A stretch of 34,181 nucleotides of DNA from Ophioceras dolichostomum. Taxonomy: Eukaryota > Ascomycota > Sordariomycetes > Magnaporthales > Ophioceraceae. The notes beneath the pieces were generated by a model. It saw nothing but the letters and a program-made list of their open reading frames with translations, ran no database searches and was not told where the DNA came from. Both the position numbers and the translations under genes were made by a program. Location: assembly GCA_003049485.1 (NCBI GenBank), contig PYST01000384.1:1-34181 (forward strand), in the 5' to 3' direction. Shown here piece by piece: positions 1-10,011 of the stretch; position 1 is the stretch's first letter, and each line of letters begins with the position of its first letter.

Positions 1-1688
1 GTTCCTTTTCCTTTCTCCATAGAAGAGTCTTCCGTCCATAGCATCAATTGAGCCTGGCTACCGTGCCTACTCTCCATGATCGTGACAGGAACTTCGGCAA
101 AAAGAAAAACAGCCAGCGCTAGTCGTGTTGACTGATGATCACTAATCATCAGAGTTGTTGACTGCAAAGCCTCGAGTGACCACGAGGCTCTGGCCAAGTC
201 ACAACATCAACGACTACGTCAACGATTGCCTCAGTCAACGTCATTAACCTTCCACCTCTCCCTGGACTTAAGGAGAGGGACTCTCCCTCTGTCTCTTCCA
301 TAGAACCTAGCTTAGAACATGATGAAGAATTGAAGCTGCTTTGGCAACCCCCTCTCATACCGCACGCGTGCGCTTTCTACCTGGGCCTTCCAACAGGTAA
401 TGCCACGGTTAGGTCACTCAGCAGGAAGCACGGTTCCGAGAGTGCATCTATTTATGGAATCTAAGCTTAGGGAAGAAAGAAGAAAACAATTGATCTCGCG
501 GGTGCGAGGCAATTAGTTTTCTGTCCAGTATGGAAGCGGTGTCTTCCGGCAGAATCTTGTGGCTGCGGGGCGGTGTCTTCCGGCAGAATGCCGTGCCGTA
601 ACAGGTATCGAGAGGCAACCTTTCTCTTTAGGAGAGCATTACTTTTTACAATACAACGCTCTATTTTCCTTTGTACGTAAGGAGAGAACGTCACAGTAAC
701 TCCACAGGCGGCTTACGAAGTCCGGGTCTCATGGATACCTTTCCGTTCTGGTTCTGGATCGGTCAGGTTCTCAGCCTGCTTTGCTTGCCTGTTAATTAAG
801 CCACGGTTCCGAATAATGTCAAGACTGGGTCGGCGTCTTTCCTTGCCCATGCGAGACATTGTGGTTGAAGTAGGTGTCTCTCCCATCCCGCAGGACCTAC
901 TGGCTGCGCGTCCGTATCGGCTCTCCCGCTTGACCATCTCTCCCCGATCAGTCATCGTCTTGCGGGTTCTTGGGCCATAGCAGAGCTTTTCCTGGGTTTG
1001 CCCGCGCACCACATTGCTGCCTCTGCCTTCAATGCACAGCCTCCAGACCGAGAAGGGGCTTTGGTCCTGTCTCCCTGCCTAGGTAATCTGCCCATCCCGT
1101 GTGCGGGTGGCAAGAACTCCGGCCGCTTCACCGCCGAAGTTGTTCCTTTCCTCTCCGTTCACGCTCGCCTCTTCAAATTAGAGTGAATTTGTCCCATGTC
1201 ATGTGAGGTGTTCGACATCCTCGATTGACCCTCTTCTTTTCTAACCCCAAACCTGTCATTATTTCCGCCCCATCCGGCCTCTAGGACCCGACGCGTCCGG
1301 CCGTGGGACCGACTCGCCGATACAACTGCCCTCGTGTATGTGCACGTGTGTACTAGCGCCGTGCAACCAGCGTCGACATTGTCGGCATTGTGGACAAGTG
1401 GTCCGGAACACCTGTGACGCGAATCCGCCACGATTGCTGCGGCTTCCCTTGTCGTTCTCGTACCGATTTGACCGGTCCTCCCGTCTGCTACGTGTTTGCT
1501 CCACACGGTCTGCCGGTGCCCGGCTGTCTTTTGACAGAGAAACTCGGTGGTCACGGCATTCGAGGGCGGCTCAGCTCTTAGCAGTTAGGTTAGGTCAGTG
1601 CCCACGTTCGCTCCGAGGCACCCGACCGACATCGTCATCGCCACTGGACGGCTGGCTTGGCGAACGAGCTCGGGAAAGCCCCTTCAAA
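1..1688. other. Gene-free left flank / 5' region of the HMT1-type gene
   Basis: No reading frame here has a recognisable product or convincing fungal gene structure. The frame of the downstream gene is open back to about 1338, but the upstream part reads as cysteine- and arginine-rich non-family sequence, so it is treated as 5' leader and promoter. The stretch holds a 20-base direct repeat at 536-555 and 570-589. The last few hundred bases are pyrimidine-rich in places (about 1430-1530), as is common before fungal genes. Confidence 0.6.
536..589. repeat. 20-bp direct repeat, two copies
   Basis: The same 20 bases (beginning GCGGTGTCTTCC) occur at 536-555 and again at 570-589, separated by 14 bases. 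The copies are identical by eye. No gene overlaps them. It may be a local slip duplication or a paired regulatory site in the distal promoter of the HMT1-type gene. Function is unknown. Confidence 0.8.
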
Positions 1689-4600
1689 ATGATGGAGGAA
1701 GGGGGCGCGGACGCAGACTCGGACGTCGTGGATGCAGACTGGCTCCTGGCAGGGCTGCACTATGCATATCCGACGCTGATCTTCACCTGCTTCTTCGCGT
1801 GCACGGCTGTGGTAGTCTGCACGCTGCAGGGGTCCGCGGCCCGGCAGAAGCATCGACGCCAGGGTGTCCTCGTCTGGCTTATGTTGGCGTTTGTGCTTAC
1901 CTACCCGGCCGAACTCCTGGTGCTGCTGGCGCCCGCTGTCGCGGCTGGGAATCTTCCCAATCGCCGCCAGCACACGCTAATTGGCCTCCTGTCGCGCATC
2001 CTGGTCTTCGGCATCCAGATCCCGGGCGTTTTCGAGACAGAAAACCCCGTTTGGTACCCGTACATCAGCTGCTACTTGACCGCTCTTGTACTGGAACCAA
2101 TTTTAGCTGCACTGTCCCTCGCTGCCCACAGTGCGGGCGTGACGAGCCATTCGGACCGCGTAGCCCTCGGCGTCGTTGCAGCCCGGGAGGCCCTGCTCGC
2201 GGCCGTTGTCACGTTGTATTTTGGGTGCGGCCGCAATGCAAGGTGCATGGCAGAGGTGGAGGTGGGCGTCGAAGCTGAGCGCCAGCCGCTGCTGCAGAAG
2301 CAGACGAATGGTAGCAGTAGCAGCAGCACCACCACCGCGCCGTCGCCTGCGTACGGTTCGACTACTCCTGCTGCTGGCGAAGACGCCGACAGCACAGCAG
2401 CCAAGAAACACGGCACAGCCGAGGACCGTGGCTCTTCCAAATCTGGCTCCACGAAAAACGGCTCGACCAGGGACGGCCGCGTTGCATCGGCTGGCGCCGG
2501 CGCCGAGACGGTCGAGTCGCCGTGGGAGAGACGCCAGCGCGAGGCCAGCGAGAAGATGGAAAAACGCCTGCGGGAGACGGGGAACTGGTTTACATATATA
2601 AAGAGCTTCGGAGTATGTGTGTTGCCTCTCTCGCCCGCCCGTGTCGCCCGCCCGTGTCGCCCGTCCGGGTATGCATGGTCCGGGGGCCACGCTGTGATCC
2701 CGAGATATACCCCATCCACCAAAAATCTACCCGCGATCCCTGAACCCCTGAGCTCCTGCCCCCCTGAGCTGCTGAATCCCCACACCCGCCTGTCCTGCAT
2801 AGATCTTTTGTTTTAATCCCTCTGTCTCGCTGCTCGCAAGCACTAGATCTTCCTCCCGTACATCTGGCCTGTTGGCAACAGGGCGCTCCAGCTGCGCGCC
2901 GTGCTCGTGGGCGTCTGCCTGCTCGCCAACAATGGCCTCAACGTGCTCATGCCCAGGCAGATGGGCCTGTTGACCGACAGCCTCGCCGGGGCCAACCGGG
3001 AGAGCCCGTGGGCGCAGGTGGCCGTGTTCGTGGCGCTCAAGCTGGCCGCGTCCGAAGCCGGGCTGTCGCTCCTGCGCCAGTGGCTCTGGATCCCCGTGGA
3101 GTTCTACTCGTACGGCGCGATGAGCGTGGCGGCGTACTCGCACGTGCTGAAGCTGTCGTCCGACTTCCACGACTCCAAGAGCAGCTCGGACATCATGATG
3201 GCCATCCAGTCGGGCCAGAGCGTGTCCAGCCTGCTGGACTCGGTGTGTTTCCACGCGGTGCCGATGCTGGTGGACATGGCGGTGGCGTTTGCCTACTTGT
3301 CGGCCACGTTTGGTCCGTACGAGGGCTTCATCACGGCCGCGACGGCTCTGGTGTTCCTGCACACGGCCACGCGCATGATATCGGGCCTGAAGGACGCCCG
3401 GCGCCGTGAGGTCACCGCCTGGTTCGAGGAGCACTATGTGCGCCAAGCCGGCATCCAGGGCTGGCCCACCGTCACGAGCTTCAACCGGGTCGCGTACGAG
3501 GAGTCGCGTTACTCGCGCGCCGTGACCGAGCGCGTCGACCGTTCGCAGGTCGTCTACATTGGCTACCTACTGGCATACGCGCTGCAGTACCTGGTTCTGC
3601 TCAGCGGCCTGCTGGCTGGCGCCCTCCTGGCCGTCTACCAGGTGAGGAACGGCCTGGCGACGCCGGGCAAGTTTATCATGCTGCTGACCTATTGGGCCCA
3701 GCTGGTTGCGCCGCTCAACTTCTTCGCGGGGCTTGGCAAGACCATCTCCAAAAACCTTATTCATGCCGAGCAGCTGCTGGAGATCATGCGGACGCAGCCT
3801 ACTGTGGTCAGCCGTGATGGTGCGCCGCCCCTCAAGCTGGCGGCCGACGTCGGAGGCACCGGAAACGGCGCTTCCGGGGACGGTGCCTCCGGTGGCCACG
3901 TCAGGTTCGACGGCGTTTCGTTCTCGTACGACGGCAAGAAGCAAATCCTGAAAGACGCTTGCTTCTCTGTCCCGCCAGGTACTACCGTCGCCTTCGTGGG
4001 CTCTACCGGGGCCGGCAAGTCGACCATACTAAAACTGCTCGCCCGGTCCTACGATGTATCCGCGGGTTCTATCACGATCGACGGCCAAGATCTTCGCGAA
4101 GTTGACCTTTCAAGGTACGTAACGCGACTTGGAGCCTTCGTACAAACCCGAGCCCGAGCCCGAGCCCGAGCTCGATCAAAAGCCTGAACTTGGGCTTCGG
4201 CTCCTTCTGGGCGAGCGGCGCAAGGCGCCTGTGCGTGGCCGAATCATTTTGACTGATCCGAAATTACTGTTATTATAGCCTCCGGGAGCATATGGGGGTT
4301 GTTCCTCAGTCTCCAATCCTGTTTGACGATACCGTTATGAGCAACGTCAGATATGCCAGGCTCACTGCTACCGACGAGGAGGTCTTTGAGGCCTGCAAGG
4401 CGGCGTGCATCCACGAGCAGATCCTCGGCTTCTCCGATGGTAAGTGGGTCGAGTACTGCTGCCGCTGGTTCTTGCCTACTGGCCCTTTCTGAGTCATCTT
4501 GACCGCCCATCCTGACCAAGTCCGCCACTGCGACTGACTCTGCCTTGACTGACTGACTGACTGACTGATGTGAACCTTGGCGATAGGCTACTTCACCCGA

Positions 4601-5346
4601 GTCGGTGAGCGGGGCATCAAGCTCTCCGGCGGCGAACTGCAGCGCCTGGCCATCGCGCGTGCCATCCTGAAAAGGCCTTCGATCGTGCTCCTGGACGAGG
4701 CCACCAGCTCTGTCGACACGGACACAGAGCAGAAGATCCAGGCTGCCCTTGGCACCCTCTGTGCCGGGCGCACCACCTTTATCGTCGCGTAAGTGGCCCC
4801 CAATACATACATGATGTCTCGGGTCTCCCGAGGAGGGTTTGAATGTGTAAGGTCGAGAAGCCGGGCGACTAACTGACGGCAAACGGTCACTGGACCGTAT
4901 CTCGCCCGCCCCACAGCCATCGGCTTTCCACTGTCATGAATGCCCAATGCATTATGGTGGTCTCGGACGGGCAGATTATGGAGAAGGGCAGCCACGCTGA
5001 GCTCATCGGCTTGGGTGGAAGGTACGCGGATCTCTGGTCCAAGCAGGTATTCTCCAAGCCCATGTCTACGCTGCCGTCTGGGCCGTTACACTCCGATCTG
5101 TCTAGCAAGCCGTCGCCCAAGCCGTCGCCTGAGCCGCAGACGATGGAGCCTAACGCCAACAATGCCAAGGCAAACGGAGATGCCGAATCCGGCGAGAGCA
5201 GCGAGGACGTCGAGAGTGCGTCCGGCAGCGGAAACGGGAATTACAGCAGCAACAATAAAGAGGGGGGCCGGAAGGTGAATGGATCCCTTCAACCGGCCGT
5301 CGCCATCCCCTGCCAGGCCAGCAAGAGGCAAACCGAGGGCGCTTAG
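1689..5346 (+). CDS. hmt1: HMT1-type vacuolar half ABC transporter (ABCB family, heavy-metal tolerance)
   Basis: Predicted exons are 1689-2612, 2847-4114, 4279-4439, 4587-4788 and 4917-5346, giving 994 residues. All four introns are GT..AG and keep phase. The N-terminus (about residues 15-210) carries hydrophobic segments like the extra N-terminal membrane domain of HMT1 proteins. It is followed by a Ser/Thr-rich linker, a six-helix ABC membrane domain (about 310-600) and one nucleotide-binding domain. Walker A GSTGAGKST lies near 693, the signature LSGGE at 797-801, Walker B IVLLDEA near 817 and the H-loop histidine at 853. In Schizosaccharomyces pombe, Hmt1 moves phytochelatin or glutathione conjugates into the vacuole; that role is inferred here by family. 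The start at 1689 is the first ATG before family-like sequence (ATGATG). The tail after about 897 is low-complexity. Substrate is not proven. Confidence 0.9.
4147..4170. repeat. CCCGAG hexamer repeat (four units) in HMT1 intron 2
   Basis: Four perfect CCCGAG units lie inside the second intron of the HMT1-type gene, about 30 bases after the donor at 4115. If the intron were retained, the repeat would encode alternating Ala-Arg and reach a stop at 4187. It is length-variable in principle. Confidence 0.85.
4547..4568. repeat. GACT tetranucleotide repeat in HMT1 intron 3
   Basis: About five and a half GACT units lie just upstream of the acceptor at 4586. CTGAC/CTGAT steps within it resemble fungal branch-point sequences, so the repeat may supply several alternative branch points for this intron. 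That role is inference. Confidence 0.8.
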
Positions 5347-6770
5347 CGGGGGGCACTCGGACTGCGAATAAGCAATGCGAACGAGCAGTCTGAGCACCAC
5401 GCAGCGCGTCCTGGACCCCACCCTCCTCACACAGATGTATCCTGGTCTGGCGTAGACGGGTTGAGGCGCGCCATCCGCGCCTCTCTGTATTTGTTACCGT
5501 GAGTCCCTCCGGAGGCTTGAGTGGGCGACTGAATAATCGGGCGGACAGAACGAGATGCCGACGTCTTTCTGCTCGAGCATTGTGCCCTTCGGAGCCCCGG
5601 CCCTCCGCTTCAAATAGTGGCTGCCTGTGTTCGCCCCTTCGTCGTTCTAGGACGGGCGCCAAGCCTCGTTGATAGCAGCCGGCCGACTGAGGGTCGGCCG
5701 TTTCGGTGGTCGTTTCGGTGGCAGTAAGCTTACTGAAGTTTGAGAAGACGATAGTCGCCCGCTGGCGTCGAAGCGTGTATCAGCACCCCTGCCAATGTGA
5801 GACACGGCATCAGATATGAACACCGTCTCCCATGTAGGCGTGCGGGCTGCTGAGGTTCGAGGGCAACGACAGATGTACAGAGAGGTGGAAATATAAATAC
5901 ATCGAGGAAATACATCGTCAATCGACCCAGGCCGTGTTAGTCGAAATAGGGTGATGATGCAATGTCGGCATCAACGGCGCGAGATAAACCCAGCAATACT
6001 CGAGAGCGAACCGGCATTTGCAAGTCGTCAAGATTCCATATGTCATGGGCTTAAATATCGACCAAATAGATACAATACATTAATTGAATGTCGCGTAGGG
6101 GCATCCAGTCGTTAGGGTTGGCGGTGGCGGCCATATTGATTGGAGCGAAATCGGCGAAAGCAACCGGCACGGAGATGTGGCGGCGGATCCATATCTGAGG
6201 AGGCCGCAAAGTACAAAAAAGGGCAATACACTAATAATATCATGCCCACAGGCGCGAGACAGGAGTGGAACGTTTGAAGAGAGCTCGAGAAAGGACCGCA
6301 ATTAAGGCAAGCTGGCCGAACAGAGGAGAAAGGAATCGAGGACATCAATGGCGAAGAAACCGTAGGGTATCGAACTCCTTTTGGAGAAAGCTCAGAGTGA
6401 ATTGAACCTTTTTTCAAAGTGCCCAAACCGACCTCCATCATGAAAAAAAAGGGGGGCCGAAAAGGGCATTATAAAAGGCAGGGAAATCTCGCGCACACGC
6501 ACACACAACACTTACCGACACGCGCTGCCCTCTCTTAAGAAGAAAAAAGAAAAAGAAAAAGAAGTTTGGCCAAAAATCGAATAAAATGAGGGGCGCCGCG
6601 AAGGGGCGAACGGAATAAAGAGGAGATAGTGACCCCGGAGAGTTGCTCTCACAACACACCAATGAAAAAGACAGTGAAAGTGTGGCCAAAAAAAAAAAAC
6701 CAGGCAAGAACGTGCAAGGTGACCAAGAAAAGGGAGTTCCGTAACGGCCAATGGCAACGGGGAGAGAGAG
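5347..6770. other. Intergenic, between two convergent genes
   Basis: This is the 3' side of both the HMT1-type gene (+) and the large disordered-protein gene (-), so it should hold both 3' UTRs. I see no gene. Notable content is a short inverted repeat at 5680-5700 followed by a near-perfect 12-base tandem pair (about 5701-5724), a CA-rich patch at about 6490-6508, a purine-only tract at 6537-6564 and an A run at about 6690-6701. Confidence 0.6.
5680..5700. repeat. GC-rich inverted repeat (hairpin)
   Basis: CGGCCGAC at 5680-5687 pairs perfectly with GTCGGCCG at 5693-5700 across a five-base loop. It lies 334 bases past the HMT1 stop and would form a stable hairpin in RNA from either strand. 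It could be a 3' UTR structure; nothing else supports a function. Confidence 0.7.
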
Positions 6771-9120
6771 CTATACGTTGGGCGCATCCAGGCCCTCGAG
6801 AATTCTCCGAGCAGCATCGATACGACGTCGATACATTCTGCTCTCGGTGCTGGACCGGCCGCTCTCAGTCAGGCCGAGGATGCAGCGGCCTATGCCAGCT
6901 ACGAGTCGCTCGACGAGAAACTGGTCCTCGCGCAACAGCTGCTGCATGGCGACAGGCGTGGCGGGTTTGATGAGGGCGGCGCCACCGACGGCCCCGGTCT
7001 TGGGGCTGGACCGCCCGCCCTCGGCCTCCCCGACGCCGGAGTGCTGTTCGTAGATGGTCGCCGCGTCGCTCATCAGGCTGTCCGAGATTGTGCGGAGGTC
7101 CCGTTGGTGGTCCGGCGACGAGCCGTGAGGGGTTGTGGTCGTGGTACCGGTCGTAGTACCGCCAGGGGCAAGGGCAGTGCCGCCGGTGGTGACGAAGCCC
7201 GTCACGCTGGAGGCCTTCTTCCTAGTCACCAGCGGGAAGCTGCGCATGGTCCCCGTTGACTCGAACGACGAAACAGACGGGCGGTGGACCATGGTGGCAG
7301 CGCTGCTGGCTGGACGGCGCAGGACTGCTCCCACTGGCGGTGAGCCCTCCGCGCTGCTGGCGCTGCTGTCCCGGCTGTCTCTGTTGCTGCCACTGGCCTT
7401 ACCCATGTTGCTGCCACTGCTGCTGCTGCTGTTGCTGTCGAGATCCGGCCCTCGGTTGCCTGAAGTAGGAGGCGAGCCGGGAGAGGAGTAATACGACGCA
7501 GAGGGGCCACTCCCCCCGTCCTCTTCCGCCTCCTCGTCCTCTTCCGCCTCCTCGTCCTCTGCGCCGGTGACTCCGTGGCCGCTATCGCGGCTGGCCCGCC
7601 CCTCGTTGGCAGTGGCGAACGACTCGGCCGACGCGGCCGTCGACGTCGATGCGTTGCTGCTGCGCCTTCGGAGCGCCGGGCCCGCTACAGGGCCCCGCGT
7701 GGTCTCGACAGAGTCCTCCGAGCTGAAGCTGCCCCGGCGGTCGCCACGGGTCAGCCGCTGCTGGCTGATGGTGCCTAGCGCGCTGTGGAGGATGAAGTGC
7801 TCATAGTCAAACGCGTCTTCGCGATCCTCGTGCGAGAGCGGGTGCTGTAGGGTGTCGTGATACGAGGACTCGCCGCTCTCGCTTTCGTAGCCAGTACCTT
7901 CGGCTGTGTCGTACTGGTCCTCGACAAAATCGCCGTCCTCAGTCACCAGGTCGCTTATGTCATCGTCGGCGTCGCCGCCTGTTTGGAGCATGCCGTCTGC
8001 GTTAGTGCGATCCGGCTGCAGGTGCGGTCCCGATGTGTGCGGCTTTATGACAGGCGAATCGTCTCCACTGAACTGGTGCTGTGTTTGTGCTTGGGCTGCA
8101 TTTGCATCGTTTCCGATTTTGACAGAAGGACCTTGTGACGGAGGTGCCGTAGCCGAAAGGGAAAGTGCATCTTCGTCAGTGCTCCGAGTCTCGGCGGCAT
8201 CATCACCTTCGCCATCGCCATCGCCCCCGCCATCAACGCTAGATAACTCGCCGTTCCACGGACTCCTCTGTAGGCCGGGCTGCTCGGCCGACACCGCCGA
8301 TGCCGCCGGTCTGCCGGTCGCGTCCGGCTCGGCGTACCATTGGTCGACCTGTGCGTGGGTGAATGGACTGGGTGTGCGTAGGCTCTGGAAACTCCGCCGC
8401 CTGAGGCTATCCGCCCTGGCCTGCTCGCGCAGGCTAGAGATTTTGCCTTTGAGGTCCTTCATCTGATCCTTGAGATCCCGCATCTGTGACGCCGATGCGG
8501 ACCGTGTTACAGTTCTTTCATCGTAGCCAGGGCCAAACGTCGGGCTGAGGAATGCCTCGAGCTGCGCACTACTGCGATTGCGCTCTTTCTGCTGGTGCTG
8601 GTGTTGTTCCCGCCACTGCTGTTCCTGAGGCCCTTGCTCCTCCGCCACCGCGGCCTCATCATGGTCGCTCTCTGTCAGGGGCTCAAGTGGGCTGTCTCTA
8701 GGGCCAGAAAGCAGTTGATGGCCATATCGATCCGCTGCCCCCTGAGCGGCATCGTGCAGGGAGTCGACACTTCGAGGCGGGGCCAAGGGCTGTCGGTATC
8801 CCCCGGCAAGTCCCAGTGCGCTCGCTGACCTCTGAGGATACACCTTCACAGGCAATCCTATCCGTAGAGTATTGTCACTACCCATGCGAGTGTGGCCCGG
8901 GGCAAATGGACCGGGACCCGGGTCAGGTGCCGCCCCCAGAGCATCGGGGCCTGCGGTCGATAAGCGAAAAGGTATTGGGGGAGATGGAGTGGACCCGTCG
9001 GAGCCGATAGAGGAGATGGAGGAAGATGGAGCGTGCAATGAGCTCCGCGCCCGACTAAGATTCCCCTCCATTGTCTGCGCACATAGTCTCACGACGTGCG
9101 ATATAATCGATTAGAATCAT

Positions 9121-9165
<45 letters not shown>

Positions 9166-10011
9166 TAGGGAAGGACTGACCGTCAACCGGCGCTTTGCGT
9201 TGGCTAGGATCTGTTCGGCCCGCTGGCTTAACGCTGCGGCGTTTCCACGTTCGCTGCGTGTAGTGTCGACATCAGCATCCGCGGCGCCCTGCTCGCCTCT
9301 GCCAATGGACCGGGTTGGGCCCCTAAGAATATCGACGGAGCGCTCGTCGTCAAGAAACGAGTCGGCCACGCTCTCCTCGTCGTCGCCCTGGAAGACACTA
9401 TCGCCAACACTGACGGCGTCATCGAAGTCAGCAAAGAGCGCTGCCTGCTCTTGCGTGGTAATGGTGCTGTTGCTATCGATCGACGAGCGCCTCAGCCGGT
9501 CCTGTGATCGCTGGGCCATCCTCTTTATCGCCTCAAGTCCAATTGTGGGGGAGGACCGAAGCTCGCCCGCCCCTGCGCTCCCTGGCTTACTTCCATTTCC
9601 GTCTGGTCCGACGCCGTTATGTGGAGGTCCGTCGCGGGGGTTGTTCCCTCGCCACCGTGAGGGCGACGGCCTCCCAGGGGTGCTTTCCGCCTCGGTTACC
9701 TCGCCGATGTCCGAGAGCATAGTGCCATTGCCATAGATAATGGGCGTTGTCGGCGTCATGGGGCCGGCGGAGAATGTGTGTGTCGAGATGGGGCCAGTGT
9801 ACAGGTGATGTTGGAGTTCGCCGCTCGACGTGGCCGCGTGTGCGTTCTTCCACATCATGAGGGGCGACTGGGAACGGTCGGGATCAAGATCGGGCGACGA
9901 GGCCCGATCGTAGTCGGGCAAGATCATGTCTGGGTTGGTGAGGGTGGGCGAGCCGGGGAGAGGCGGATAAGGCTGTGGTACAGAGGTCGGTGCCCTCGTG
10001 GTGGTGGCCAT
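6771..10011 (-). CDS. Conserved filamentous-fungal protein of unknown function, largely disordered, short coiled coil
   Basis: Predicted exons on the minus strand are 10011-9181 and 9074-6771, 1044 residues. The 106-base intron has donor GTCAGT and acceptor GCGCAG and joins phase 0, giving a run reading RRLT-TMEGNLSRARSS. I do not recognise a named domain. Most of the protein is Ser/Thr/Pro/Gly-rich and probably disordered. There is a Gln/His-rich patch near residues 425-440, a short coiled coil near 475-500 (repeated KDQMKDLKGK-type heptads) followed by LRTPSPFT, and an acidic Glu/Asp run in the C-terminal half. The last 50 residues look folded and helical (LVERLVAGIGRCILGL, then RRRIDAARRILEGLD). 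The coiled-coil block and the N-terminal block around YTGPISTHTFSAGP look like conserved fungal segments. No catalytic motif is visible. It may be a scaffold or signalling adaptor, but that is only a guess. Confidence 0.8.
9124..9161. repeat. (AG)19 microsatellite inside the intron of the disordered-protein gene
   Basis: Thirty-eight bases of perfect AG repeat lie within the intron at 9075-9180. On the coding (minus) strand this is a CT tract starting 19 bases after the donor, upstream of a CTAAT branch-point-like site near 9110. Such repeats mutate in length. Confidence 0.95.

Noticed and set aside
1338..1688. Upstream extension of the HMT1 frame to an ATG at 1338
   Set aside because: The added residues are Cys/Arg-rich and unlike the family N-terminus; ATGATG at 1689 directly precedes the expected membrane domain.
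6771..9092. The 773-codon downstream half as an independent gene starting at 9092
   Set aside because: The ATG at 9092 lies in the intron; a phase-0 GT..AG intron joins it to the 282-codon upstream frame with continuous composition.
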